A stretch of DNA of 64,000 nucleotides from the NCBI GenBank assembly GCA_039794405.1, contig JBDIVL010000012.1, positions 1-64,000 of the forward strand, in the 5' to 3' direction. Below are positions 42,559-52,200 of the stretch, piece after piece; the first letter of the stretch is position 1, and each line of letters opens with the position of its first letter. The stretch comes from JBDIVL01 sp039794405. Lineage in GTDB: Bacteria > Planctomycetota > Brocadiia > Brocadiales > Brocadiaceae. The notes beneath the pieces were generated by a model that saw only the letters and a program-made list of their open reading frames with translations, did no database searches and was not told where the DNA came from. The position numbers were made by a program, and so were the translations under genes.

Positions 42559-45500
42559 TGTGTTTCTTGTGGCTTATTTTGTAGACTTTTAACCGCAAAG
42601 GACACAAAAGGTTTTTCTTCGTGTCCTCTGTGGTTAAACTTTGTGCCCTTTGTGGTTAAATCTTTTTGATTTTCAATCGCAATAATAATCTCTCTTGCAA
42701 GATTCTTCTGCCGTTCCTTTTCTTTTTGCAAATAGTCTTCACCGAGTTCCTTTTTTAGCGCTGATATTTCCTCAACAGATTTTCGGCATCTGACATCATT
42801 GGTATTTTCAAGATTGGCAATCCGTCTCAGGGTATAGTCAGAAAGCGTGCCGTAGTCCAGAATATCTTCCCTCAAAGTTCTCAGGAAATCCAAATGCGGC
42901 AGCAATTCTTCCCAGGGTTTCTTTATGAAGGTGTTAATATTACTTAATGCTTTTTGCTCTAAGCTTACTTCACTGGGGGGACTATGCCGGTATTCTCTGA
43001 ATATTTTTACCTTTTCATAATTCTCCCAGAATGAAATGCTTAAAGGCAGTCTGGTTTCGTTTTTATTACATGCGACAATATCAAATACTTCTTCAAGGGT
43101 TGTTTGATTTATCCCGCTTTCTTTTCCGGCATCATATTTTACATGGTGGATATACATCCTTCCCTTTTTGAAGAAAACCAAAAGCTCGTTTTCACCAGCT
43201 CTTTTTGCAACTTTTACTCTGGGAGGATAATTTTTTAAATCGTCAATAAGTTCAGGATTTTCCTTTTTGATTTCTAAATATTTGGCTAGTACCATGGTAT
43301 AAAAACTTTCTTGTTCCATGTTATCTGGGTTTTGCTGGATTCTTTCGTAAAGTCCGGCAGGTGTTGGCTCCTCATCAATGTCGAAAATCTTGGCATCTTC
43401 GCCTAAGGTATTATGGATCAAAAACATCTTGTTACAGGCGATTTCACGCGATTTAACCAACTCCGAGCCTTTTTCGGTTGGGAAGAAATTCACAATGTAA
43501 AGCTCGTCAAAAACCTTTTTACTGATACGGTTTATACGGCCTACACGCTGGATTACCCGGACAGGATTCCATGGGATATCGTAATTAATCACCATTCCGG
43601 CGCGGTTCAGATTAAAGCCTTCAGATATCCTGTCTGTGGTGAGTAAAATATCATATGCATCCTCTTGTTGATTATGCGAGGCGTTAAAATTTTTAATGAT
43701 CTGGGATATTTTATGTACCGATAGATCTCCAGCTACAACTAAGAGTCTTTCACTGAAGTGTTTTTCAAGGTTGGGCTCAAGGTATTTTACGGTATCTAGG
43801 TATTCAGAAAATATTATTAATTTTCTTTTTGGTTCGCCTTTGTTTGGTTTCTGTTTTAGAATGTCTTTGATATTTTTTAATAAACAATCCACTTTGGGAT
43901 CGTTCTCAACCAAATTTAAGACTGACAGTTCTTTCTGGATATTGTCAAAAAGAGCCAAATCCGCTTTTATGTGGGCAAGGAAGTCATCTTTGTATGTAAA
44001 TTTATTGACTTCATAAATCTCATGATTTTTGGGATAATCTCCGTTTCTTATCTTCTCAGAGTAATCCTTCAAATACTCCTCAATTTGTTCCATGTCCAAG
44101 TCATATATTTTTTCCAAAAGAGAGCGGTCAAGGATATATTTATCTGTTTTCTCAATAAACGTTAAGGCATTTTCTGTAATTTTCAGGAAATTCTTAATAC
44201 TTTGTCTGAAAGAACCGAACGAACTCTCAAAGCGTTTAACCAGCAATCTCCGCATAAAGTCGTATAAGTTACGCTGTTGAATATATTGAAAATTTTCCTT
44301 TTCTGTTAATTTCTCGCCAGCGATTTTTTCCCGCTCTGTTTTGTATTCAAAGGGACGATAAATTGCACCCTTGAACTGCCCACCCTCGTCAGGGTCGCCG
44401 AAATAGTTACGAATAATCCTGTCGTAAAATGCTGACTGTTCTTTGGTCAACTCAAAAAACCATTCTTTAGGGTCTTCAATCCTGGACAGATTTTTAACTT
44501 CGTCTTTGTAGTAAGGATTTTTCTGCAGGTCAAGGCGGTTGCGTCGGATGGTAACCGGTTCTATCACATCCCTGATTTGCTTTGCAAGATAGTGAGATCG
44601 CTTTTTTATTTTTACTAAATCTATTGGTAGCTCTCCAAAAAGTGCCGAATAATAATTCTCTGCCTTTTTTCTCTTAGATTCATGTGGCGAGTTCCAATAT
44701 TTTTTTATGTAACCAAGCCTGTCAAAAATACTTTTAAACTCGGTAAACTTACCGACAAGGTTGTTTTCCAAAGTTATTGACGATTTCTTTGGCGTAATGA
44801 AAAGCTTTAGTAAAGATAGAATATCACCGGGTCTGTTATTAAAGGGTGTAGCGGTAAGCAAAATAACAATCCTGTTGCGGCAGATATTTTTCAAATATTC
44901 ATAATCTTGTGTATCCTGATTTCTAAAACGATGCGCTTCGTCCACAATTACCGCATCAATATCTTTTGCTTTGTTTACAAAGTCTGCAATGTTTTCCAAA
45001 TCGCCCAATGATCGGACTTCCCAATCATAAAGCCCGAATTCTTCGGTATATTTTTTCCATCCGGAGTTTTTGTTCCTATCTCCAACGAGACCCGGCGGAC
45101 AAATAACAATACCGCGCCTTTTTAATTCTCTTGCAACTGCACAGGCAATGATTGTCTTACCCAAACCGACGACATCAGCAATAATTACCCCGTTGTTATT
45201 TTCAATAATTGCAAGTGCTTGTTTTACAGCATCGAGCTGATATTGATATGGTGTGTAGCCGTTTTCTTCCAATGTTTTAATAAGCGATTGGCCGACCGCC
45301 TTTTGTTCAAATGAATCAAGGTACGTTTTCAGTACCAGAACAAACGCCTCAAACGGAGTAATATCTTTAACGAGCGTCTTATTCTCAATTATGTCTATTA
45401 ATCCTCTTTTAATAACATCATCTTCGGTTATTTTTACTGCCTCGTCCCATAAGCTATTAAAATACTCTTCAGCATCGTCAAAACCAAAATCGCTTATTTC

Positions 45501-46013
45501 AACGTTAAACTCTTCCTGTGTGGTAATACCAGCCTTTGTCAGATTACTGCTACCAGTGATAAATAAATTATTCCTGCCAACCTGCCCTTCTTCTAATTTA
45601 AATAGATAAATCTTGGAGTGATTTGGATTGTATGTCTTCCGGATGATGAGCTTGTTCTCGCTGATAAGTTTGATAAAATATCTGACTTGCAGATAAAATT
45701 CTTCTGTATCAAAATCCTCTGTATTGAGCGATTTTTTTACTGATTGCAAGAATTTGTAACATTTTTCCTCATCGGATAATTGATTATTCTGCCCAGAAAA
45801 TTCTAGAAGGCCAAAATTTGTTTTATCAACATAGAGGCCGACTAAAACCTTCAGATTTACATCGGGTTTTTTTCTCAGCCCTTCATATAATTCCCTTATT
45901 CCAGAAAAATAGAAAAACCCCACTAAAAACTTTAATTCATCGCTTTTTTGAATCAATTCAATTAAACGTTTTTTTAAGTTTTTGGCATTATGGTTGGTAA
46001 TAAAATTTTTCAT
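42555..46013 (-). CDS. PLD nuclease-SNF2 helicase fusion
   Basis: A 1152-residue protein. The N-terminal 180 residues form a phospholipase-D-type nuclease domain with the HxK motif (NHSKIYLFK, near residue 132) and GSSN about 25 residues later. A superfamily 2 helicase follows: Walker A DVVGLGKT near 280, DEAH near 356 (VDEAHRFRN), TATPFNNRP, and the C-terminal lobe with RISEGFNLN and QRVGRINRI near 823. It would translocate on DNA and cleave it. Such helicases pair with Eco57I-type methyltransferases in restriction-like systems, as here. The last 36 residues are encoded by interspersed repeats. With the methyltransferase broken, the system is probably inactive or altered. Confidence 0.88.
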   Translation of the reverse strand: MKNFITNHNAKNLKKRLIELIQKSDELKFLVGFFYFSGIRELYEGLRKKPDVNLKVLVGLYVDKTNFGLLEFSGQNNQLSDEEKCYKFLQSVKKSLNTEDFDTEEFYLQVRYFIKLISENKLIIRKTYNPNHSKIYLFKLEEGQVGRNNLFITGSSNLTKAGITTQEEFNVEISDFGFDDAEEYFNSLWDEAVKITEDDVIKRGLIDIIENKTLVKDITPFEAFVLVLKTYLDSFEQKAVGQSLIKTLEENGYTPYQYQLDAVKQALAIIENNNGVIIADVVGLGKTIIACAVARELKRRGIVICPPGLVGDRNKNSGWKKYTEEFGLYDWEVRSLGDLENIADFVNKAKDIDAVIVDEAHRFRNQDTQDYEYLKNICRNRIVILLTATPFNNRPGDILSLLKLFITPKKSSITLENNLVGKFTEFKSIFDRLGYIKKYWNSPHESKRKKAENYYSALFGELPIDLVKIKKRSHYLAKQIRDVIEPVTIRRNRLDLQKNPYYKDEVKNLSRIEDPKEWFFELTKEQSAFYDRIIRNYFGDPDEGGQFKGAIYRPFEYKTEREKIAGEKLTEKENFQYIQQRNLYDFMRRLLVKRFESSFGSFRQSIKNFLKITENALTFIEKTDKYILDRSLLEKIYDLDMEQIEEYLKDYSEKIRNGDYPKNHEIYEVNKFTYKDDFLAHIKADLALFDNIQKELSVLNLVENDPKVDCLLKNIKDILKQKPNKGEPKRKLIIFSEYLDTVKYLEPNLEKHFSERLLVVAGDLSVHKISQIIKNFNASHNQQEDAYDILLTTDRISEGFNLNRAGMVINYDIPWNPVRVIQRVGRINRISKKVFDELYIVNFFPTEKGSELVKSREIACNKMFLIHNTLGEDAKIFDIDEEPTPAGLYERIQQNPDNMEQESFYTMVLAKYLEIKKENPELIDDLKNYPPRVKVAKRAGENELLVFFKKGRMYIHHVKYDAGKESGINQTTLEEVFDIVACNKNETRLPLSISFWENYEKVKIFREYRHSPPSEVSLEQKALSNINTFIKKPWEELLPHLDFLRTLREDILDYGTLSDYTLRRIANLENTNDVRCRKSVEEISALKKELGEDYLQKEKERQKNLAREIIIAIENQKDLTTKGTKFNHRGHEEKPFVSFAVKSLQNKPQETQ
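42588..42661. repeat. Triple TTAACCACAAAGGACAC repeat inside the helicase 3' end
   Basis: One copy on the plus strand (42588-42609, TTTAACCGCAAAGGACACAA) and two on the minus strand up to 42661, forming a hairpin with 17-base arms. On the minus strand the repeats are translated as TTKGTKFNHRGHEEKPF. Confidence 0.7.
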
Positions 46014-46336
46014 ATTTATCTTTAGTCCAAATCTTCCAAGATAAAATCATTTAGTTTGCCTATCGTCATGAAGATAGCGGGAATATTAAAACCCTTAAAT
46101 ATATTATTTCAACCTGGCATACTCAAAATAAATATCAATTCCACTTTCCCGATTTTATCAAGTAAAATTAGTGATTGAATTTTTGGGGGCATTTTAACAT
46201 TAACGAAAATTATATGCAATTTTTAAAACTGACATGTGGGCTTTCTTATCGTAAACTAGGTAAAGTAACAGATGAAAACTGGAAACAAATAATGGAGTGG
46301 TTAAATAGGGTAAGGAAAAATGAAAAACAAACAAAA
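46014..46336. other. Spacer upstream of the helicase gene
   Basis: AT-rich, no supported gene. The plus-strand frame at 46175-46387 runs through a terminator hairpin and is not believed. The promoter of the island's first gene (minus strand) should lie here; none was identified with confidence. Confidence 0.35.
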
Positions 46337-46368
46337 AATCCCAATATCTTTTTACAGATATTGGGATT
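46337..46368 (-). terminator. Intrinsic terminator of the cold-shock gene
   Basis: AATCCCAATATC and GATATTGGGATT form a perfect 12-bp stem. On the minus strand it is followed by TTTTTGTTTGTTTTTC, a strong U-tract. Confidence 0.82.
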
Positions 46369-46477
46369 CTTTATAGTGTTATTATAATTATATTGAGCCG
46401 GTTACTCTGTATTCTTTTATATACTATAACTGTTTAGTTGGTTCTACTTTAAAATAAGAGTACGCTTTTAAATAAAT

Positions 46478-46678
46478 TTATAATTTAACAACTTTTGACG
46501 CCTTGTAACCTCTTTGGTCTTTAATGACCTCAAAGTCAACCTTATCTCCTTCGGCGAGGGTTCTAAACCCACTACCCTGGATCTCGGTCTGATGCACAAA
46601 AACATCTGCTCCGTTATCCTGAGTGATAAAACCAAAACCTTTTTTGTCATTAAACCATTTTACTGTTCCACTTGCCAT
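46478..46678 (-). CDS. Cold-shock protein, CspA family
   Basis: A 66-residue single-stranded nucleic-acid-binding protein. RNP1 is KGFGFI and RNP2 DVFVHQ, starting MASGTVKWFNDKKGFGF as in the family. It melts RNA secondary structure and is often cold-induced. ATG 46678 is chosen for the GGGGGTG ribosome site nine bases upstream and the canonical N-terminus; an in-frame GTG three codons earlier is less likely. It is a single-gene unit, with terminators on both sides (46337 and 46721). Confidence 0.95.
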   Translation of the reverse strand: MASGTVKWFNDKKGFGFITQDNGADVFVHQTEIQGSGFRTLAEGDKVDFEVIKDQRGYKASKVVKL

Positions 46679-46720
46679 ATTAATCACCCCCTTTTAGCAT
46701 TTAAAATAAGAAAACAAAAA

Positions 46721-46752
46721 AAGGCTACAATAGTTGTAACTATTGTAGCCTT
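46721..46752 (-). terminator. Intrinsic terminator after the radical-SAM gene
   Basis: AAGGCTACAATAGTT and AACTATTGTAGCCTT form a perfect 15-bp stem. On the minus strand TTTTTGTTTTC follows. It lies between the radical-SAM stop (46890) and the cold-shock gene and separates them. Confidence 0.8.
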
Positions 46753-46889
46753 ATTATTACATCAAAAAATCTTAACACAAATTTGTAATATAGCCGAATG
46801 TCAACTATGTAGCATCATGATACCATACATTATGCAATAAAGCAATGCTAAATAATAATTTTTTTTCAACCTAAACTTTTCGGAATTAA

Positions 46890-48368
46890 TTACAGGACGT
46901 GTAATTCACTAACTTTCCGGAAATGGTGGCCGTAAACTGCAAGTGTAATGGATAGTGGCAATAATTCTCGACGATAAAAATACGTCCATAACAGGAGTTT
47001 CCAAAATTGGACGCGTTCATTGCCAAGGATACCTAAGTGGTAGATAGCACGAAATAACATGAGTACATGATTGAATTTAAACTGTGCTTTAATCTTTGGC
47101 GCTTTATATTCCCGAAAGAATATCTTTATGCGCTGATAATAATTTTCGGGGGAATAAATGTATCTCAATATACTCTTATATCCTTCCCGGAATGTATTAA
47201 TATCCATAGCCGGGATAATATTCGTTGTACCGTCTACATTATCTCCCGACATCTGTCCAAGCAAACGCCCCTCTTGCTTTAGACGTTCGTATAGTTTTGT
47301 CCCTGCCGGGGCCTGAAGCAGGCCAATCATCGCCGACACAATCCCGCTTTTCTGTATAAAATCAATTTGTCGCTGAAAGATGGATGGCGTATCGCTATCG
47401 AATCCTACGATAAAGCCCGCTTGTACTTGCAGTCCGGCTCGCTGAATACGCCGCACATCTTCGATCAAATTACGGTTTTTGTTCTGCTTTTTATTACATT
47501 CTGCCAGACTGTCCGTATCCGGCGTCTCAATTCCAATAAAAACTGCATGAAAACCTGCTTCAGACATCATCCGCATCAAGTCGTCATCATCAGCCAAGTT
47601 GATAGAAGCTTCCGTATTAAATGGTATCGGTGCATGCTCTCTTTGCCATTTAATTAAAGCAGGCAGCAATTCATCCTTAAGATTTTTTTTGCTTCCGATG
47701 AGGTTGTCGTCTACGAAGAATACGGGTCCGCGCCATCCCATATTATAGAAACTATCCAACTCGGTAATGATTTGTTCAGCAGTTTTGGTACGTGGACGTT
47801 GTCCGAATAGTGACGTCACATTGCAGAATTCACAGTGGTATGGACAACCTCGGGAGTACTGTATACTCATCGAGGCATATTGCCTCAGATCAGCTAATTC
47901 CCAAAGAGGCGCTGGAGTTTTTCGAATGTCAGCAAAATGAGACGTGGTGTATACCCGCCTGGCACAATTATTATTCAGATCTTCTAAAAAGAATGGCAGG
48001 GTTAACTCCGCTTCGTTGAGTACGAAATGATCAACACTCTCAAATTGCTCATGCTCACTCGTAAATAAAGGCCCTCCGGCAACTACACTAAGTCCGGCTT
48101 CCTTGCAGCGTTTAATGATATGCTGCGCCGACCTTCTTTGTATAACCATACTGCTAATAAACGCATAATCCGCCCATGCCAGGTCTTCATCCCTGAGTCT
48201 TGTTACGTTGACGTCAACTAAGCGCTTTGACCATTCTGGCGGCAACATTGCAGCAATTGTCAGTAATCCTAGCGGTGGAAAGGAGGCCTTTTTGCGTATG
48301 AACTTAAGTGCATGTTTAAAACTCCAAAACGTATCCGGAAACTCAGGATATATTAATAATATATTCAT
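46890..48368 (-). CDS. B12-binding radical SAM protein with DUF4070 C-terminus
   Basis: A 492-residue enzyme. The N-terminal 130 residues are a cobalamin-binding-like Rossmann domain (NILLIYPEFPDTF, VVAGGPLFT). The radical-SAM cluster motif CPYHCEFC follows, then DDNLIG, GIETPD and GFIVGFDSD as in class B methylases, and a DUF4070 helical end (RIKIFFREYKAPKI). HpnP-like hopanoid methylases and related lipid or cofactor methylases have this layout; the substrate is not decidable. ATG 48368 begins the canonical domain; an in-frame ATG nine codons earlier is possible. Monocistronic. Confidence 0.85.
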   Translation of the reverse strand: MNILLIYPEFPDTFWSFKHALKFIRKKASFPPLGLLTIAAMLPPEWSKRLVDVNVTRLRDEDLAWADYAFISSMVIQRRSAQHIIKRCKEAGLSVVAGGPLFTSEHEQFESVDHFVLNEAELTLPFFLEDLNNNCARRVYTTSHFADIRKTPAPLWELADLRQYASMSIQYSRGCPYHCEFCNVTSLFGQRPRTKTAEQIITELDSFYNMGWRGPVFFVDDNLIGSKKNLKDELLPALIKWQREHAPIPFNTEASINLADDDDLMRMMSEAGFHAVFIGIETPDTDSLAECNKKQNKNRNLIEDVRRIQRAGLQVQAGFIVGFDSDTPSIFQRQIDFIQKSGIVSAMIGLLQAPAGTKLYERLKQEGRLLGQMSGDNVDGTTNIIPAMDINTFREGYKSILRYIYSPENYYQRIKIFFREYKAPKIKAQFKFNHVLMLFRAIYHLGILGNERVQFWKLLLWTYFYRRELLPLSITLAVYGHHFRKVSELHVL

Positions 48369-48395
48369 TATATTTTCGTTAATATTCTCATACAA

Positions 48396-48867
48396 CCATG
48401 AGCAGTAAAAAAATATTTTTCCTTTCCTGATTTATCAAAGTTTGCAACTACCAATCAAAAAGATTGAAAATAGTATAGATATTACACAACTGACTATTCT
48501 TCATAAAAATCTATATTCTTATAACATAAACAAACGTGATGTCAAATATAAAAGACGAAGATGAAAGCTGTTTTTGATTTTTGAAATTGCTTGGACTTGT
48601 AAGATATTCCAGGGAATCCAGGGAAGGGTTATTCTTTTATTTTACGGACAACGACATGAGCTTTATAACAAAAATTAAAAATGTTTTTTACGATTTCCCG
48701 CTGTAGGAGGATTAGAAGGGGGTATAGGGAGATAACAGAGATGACCAAATCTTTCTTCTTTACAAAAAAAGAAATAATATTGTCTGCTTTTAATTGAAAA
48801 CTCTGATAAATATATTTTGATGCCCGATAAATTGCCCGGTTGTATATTTATTTTTCATAAACTGTTC
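48396..48867. other. Intergenic region (472 bp), nothing recognised
   Basis: AT-rich, no reading frame, hairpin or repeat that I can support. It should contain the promoter of the radical-SAM gene and the 3' end of the rpsD transcript, both on the minus strand. Confidence 0.35.
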
Positions 48868-49473
48868 TTAGCGTGTCATGAGGGCAACAACACGATCAAC
48901 ATCAACTGGCAAACTGATATCCTCATAGGTGGGAAGCGCCAACACAGTAATTTCCATTTTTTCCTGATCCAAGACTAGCCAATCCGGCCGTATGTTGTTA
49001 GTCCGTCCTACCAATTCCCGATAAAATTTCTGCAGGTTTTCACGCTTCCGTACGGTAATGATATCTCCATTATACACCTGGATGGATGGGATATTAACTG
49101 TTCTGCCATTAAGCTGGAAATGAACGTGCGTTACACCCTGACGTGCCTGGAGACGGGTCAATACCAGACCTGCCCGGTAAATGATATTGTCTATCCTTCG
49201 CTCGCAAAGCATCAGTAAATTCTCGCCAGTGTTGCCTTTCATTCGTGTAGCCCTCTTGAAAAGTCTTTTAAACTGGCGTTCATTCATCCCATAAAAGAAC
49301 TTAATTTTTTGTTTTTCCCTTAAGGCAAGACCGTATTCAGAAATTTTAGGCCGGCGTGCCATACCCGGAAGCTTTTTCCGGCGTTCATATGCTTTGGCTG
49401 CGCCCGAGTTCTCAAAAATCAGTACACCCAAGCGACGATTTACCTTTGCTTTTGGCCCCGTATAACGTCCCAT
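48868..49473 (-). CDS. rpsD: 30S ribosomal protein S4
   Basis: A 201-residue primary 16S rRNA-binding protein of the small subunit. The S4 RNA-binding domain includes ERRIDNIIYRAGL and TRLQARQGVTHVHFQLNG; the N-terminus MGRYTGPKAKVNRRLG is canonical but lacks the four zinc cysteines of C+ versions. It stands alone rather than in the alpha operon with rpsM, rpsK and rpoA. A GGAG ribosome site is six bases before the ATG. Confidence 0.97.
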   Translation of the reverse strand: MGRYTGPKAKVNRRLGVLIFENSGAAKAYERRKKLPGMARRPKISEYGLALREKQKIKFFYGMNERQFKRLFKRATRMKGNTGENLLMLCERRIDNIIYRAGLVLTRLQARQGVTHVHFQLNGRTVNIPSIQVYNGDIITVRKRENLQKFYRELVGRTNNIRPDWLVLDQEKMEITVLALPTYEDISLPVDVDRVVALMTR

Positions 49474-49828
49474 AATAGACTCCGCATGTCAGCTTCCAAA
49501 AATCTCATATAATACCAACTATGAAAATGATAAAACATATTCAACTCATTATGATGAGAATGATTTTTGTCAATTCAGTGAAAAAATTAAAAATCTTACA
49601 TCCTAATGTCATAGCTAACCAGGGATTGGTTAAATGTCAAGGTGAAAACAAATCTATTAGATTTCAGAAACTCATTTAAAGGCAATCTGTTCAATAAAAA
49701 ATGGTTGAATAAGAAAGATTTATACAATAAAATTGATTTTTTATCTTTTCTTTCCAACGAAAGATAATAATTGTATCCTACCTTATCTAGGGTGAAAAAT
49801 ACAAAGCTAATTAATATATAAGTATGAA
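49474..49828. other. Divergent promoter region of rpsD and kdsB
   Basis: AT-rich, no gene. A short palindrome ACTCATTATGATGAGA lies around 49543-49558 on the rpsD side. Promoters in both directions are expected; no consensus pair stands out. Confidence 0.35.
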
Positions 49829-50593
49829 ATGAACAATGTAAAGGCCGTTGCCATTATTCCAGCAAGATACTCATCGACCAGGTTGCCCGGAAAACTCATC
49901 CTACCTGAAGTTAAGGCCGTTACAGGGAAGTATATCATAGAACACGTCTATCAAAATGTAAAACAGTCAAGACGACTTCATAAAGCAATCGTTGCCACAG
50001 ATAGCGTACTTATTTACGATATTGTTAAAAATTTTCATGGCGAAGTTGAGATGACCTCTTCCACGCACACCTCAGGAACAGATAGAATTGCAGAGGTAGC
50101 AGAACGATTGGACGCTGATATCATTGTAAATATACAAGGAGACGAGCCGGAGGTAAATGCGTCTATGATAGACCAAGTCATAGACGTCTTGGCAGAAGAC
50201 AACGATGCAACGATGGCAACTCTTGCGAGCAAAATAACAGATAAGGCAGAATTAGCAAATCCCAATGTGGTAAAAGTCGTGCTGGATAATAGAGGATATG
50301 CGCTCTATTTTTCCCGTTCGCAAATCCCTTATGTTCGCGATAGTAAATATCTATTCAACAACCAGAATATTACCTTTTTGCGGCACATGGGTATTTATGC
50401 ATATCAGAGAGAGTTTTTATTGAGATATGCCAAACTTCCGTCATCAGCTTTAGAAAACATTGAGATGCTGGAACAGCTCAGGGCAATTTCTCATGGTTAT
50501 AAGATAAAAGTAGCAATTACAAATTATACGACAAGAGGTATTGACACAAGGGATGATTTAATCGCATTTATGGAAAAGTATAAAAATGACTAA
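49829..50593 (+). CDS. kdsB: 3-deoxy-manno-octulosonate cytidylyltransferase
   Basis: A 254-residue CMP-KDO synthetase, activating KDO with CTP for lipopolysaccharide. Motifs: AIIPARYSSTRLPGK at the N-terminus, VATDS, HTSGTDRIAE, VNIQGDEPE (metal-binding) and RHMGIYAYQREFL. Its presence implies an LPS-type outer membrane. The 3' end overlaps pyrG by eight bases, linking CTP supply to its use in CMP-KDO synthesis, an arrangement seen in many bacteria. Confidence 0.95.
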   Translation: MNNVKAVAIIPARYSSTRLPGKLILPEVKAVTGKYIIEHVYQNVKQSRRLHKAIVATDSVLIYDIVKNFHGEVEMTSSTHTSGTDRIAEVAERLDADIIVNIQGDEPEVNASMIDQVIDVLAEDNDATMATLASKITDKAELANPNVVKVVLDNRGYALYFSRSQIPYVRDSKYLFNNQNITFLRHMGIYAYQREFLLRYAKLPSSALENIEMLEQLRAISHGYKIKVAITNYTTRGIDTRDDLIAFMEKYKND

Positions 50594-52181
50594 ACACATA
50601 TTTGTTACAGGTGGCGTGGTATCTTCACTCGGTAAGGGACTTAATTCTGCCTCTATTGCGATGTTATTAGAGAGCAGGGGATTAAAGGTGAGGCTTCAGA
50701 AGTTTGATCCCTATGTAAACATAGACCCAGGCACCATGAGCCCTTATGAGCATGGAGAAGTATATGTAACGGAAGATGGTGCCGAGACAGACCTGGACCT
50801 TGGACATTACGAAAGATTTACGAATACCGAAACAAACCGATATTGTAACTTTACTACGGGTTCAATTTATTACTCTGTCATTATGAAAGAGCGCAAAGGG
50901 GAATATTTAGGAAAAACGGTACAGGTAATTCCCCATATCACAAATGAAATTATAGAATGTGTTGAAAAGCTAGATGGGCCAGATACAGATGTTGTTATTT
51001 CAGAGATCGGGGGGATTGTTGGAGATATAGAAAACCAGCCATTCCTTGAAGCAATTAGACAGTTTGGCCAAAAAGCAGGGAGGGAAAATGTACTGTATAT
51101 CCATTTAACCCTTGTTCCTTACTTAAGTGCTGCCGATGAGATAAAGACGAAACCCACACAACATAGCGTAGGAATGCTACGGCAGGCTGGGATTCAACCC
51201 GATATCATTATTTGCAGGACGGAAAAACACATCAGCGCAGAGATAAAAGAAAAGTTGTCACTCTTTTGTAACGTAGATAAGAATGCAATTATAGAAGAAA
51301 GAGATGTAAAACCATATATCTATGAGATACCATTGATACTTGTTGAGCAAGGTCTTGATAAACTCATTATCCAGAAATTGAGATTGAAAACCAACGGTGA
51401 TAATATTGATAAATGGTTGTCAATATTGGAGATACTGAAAAATCCAAACCAGGCAATAGAGATCGCAGTTGTTGGGAAGTACATCTGTCATCAATCAGCT
51501 TACGAGTCTATATATGAATCCCTCATCCATGGGGGGATAGGGAATTATGCAAGGGTAAGAAGTAGGAGAGTTGAATCCGAGGATATTGAAAAAAACGGGG
51601 CTAAGGCTCATCTGGAAGGAGTAAGAGGTATCCTTGTACCTGGAGGATTTGGTGAGCGTGGCATTGAAGGAAAAATTGAAGCAATACAGTACGCAAGAGA
51701 GAATAAGATACCATTTTTTGGTATTTGTCTCGGAATGCAGTGTGCTGCCATAGAGTTTGGGAGAAACATTTGTAATCTTAAGGATGCAAATAGTACTGAA
51801 TTTGATATTAATAACCCACATCCGGTGATTAGCCTGCTGGAAGAACAGAGAAAAATATCCCACAAAGGCGGAACGATGAGATTAGGGGCACAACCGTGCA
51901 TCATCCAGGAAGGTACAAAGGCATTTAAGGCATATGGAAGGCAAAATATATCAGAGCGACATCGACATAGATATGAATTCAACAATGCCTATAAGGAAAT
52001 ATTCTCGGCCAACGGAATGATCTTTAGCGGGCACTCTCCAAAAGATCAATTGGTAGAAATCATGGAATTGAAAGATCATCCATGGTTTATGTGTGTGCAA
52101 TTTCATCCGGAATTTAAATCAAAACCTACAAATCCACACCCTTTATTTAAAGAATTCATCAGGGCATCGTTAACATATTAA
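50586..52181 (+). CDS. pyrG: CTP synthase
   Basis: A 531-residue enzyme converting UTP to CTP with glutamine and ATP. The N-terminal synthetase domain shows FVTGGVVSSLGKG (P-loop) and SPYEHGEVYVTEDGAETDLDLG; the C-terminal glutaminase domain shows GGFGERG, the nucleophile FFGICLGMQ and the catalytic HPEFKSKP. Length is standard. It is cotranscribed with kdsB and converges on parB with only 19 bases between stops. Confidence 0.97.
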   Translation: MTKHIFVTGGVVSSLGKGLNSASIAMLLESRGLKVRLQKFDPYVNIDPGTMSPYEHGEVYVTEDGAETDLDLGHYERFTNTETNRYCNFTTGSIYYSVIMKERKGEYLGKTVQVIPHITNEIIECVEKLDGPDTDVVISEIGGIVGDIENQPFLEAIRQFGQKAGRENVLYIHLTLVPYLSAADEIKTKPTQHSVGMLRQAGIQPDIIICRTEKHISAEIKEKLSLFCNVDKNAIIEERDVKPYIYEIPLILVEQGLDKLIIQKLRLKTNGDNIDKWLSILEILKNPNQAIEIAVVGKYICHQSAYESIYESLIHGGIGNYARVRSRRVESEDIEKNGAKAHLEGVRGILVPGGFGERGIEGKIEAIQYARENKIPFFGICLGMQCAAIEFGRNICNLKDANSTEFDINNPHPVISLLEEQRKISHKGGTMRLGAQPCIIQEGTKAFKAYGRQNISERHRHRYEFNNAYKEIFSANGMIFSGHSPKDQLVEIMELKDHPWFMCVQFHPEFKSKPTNPHPLFKEFIRASLTY

Positions 52182-52200
52182 ATTTAAATGTAATAGATAA

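Noticed and set aside
38822..46013. DISARM or BREX system
   Set aside because: No DrmA, DrmB, PglZ or BrxC homologue is present; only a helicase-methyltransferase pair is shared in kind.
46175..46387. 70-codon plus-strand frame
   Set aside because: It runs through the perfect terminator hairpin at 46337-46368, has no ribosome site and no recognisable sequence.
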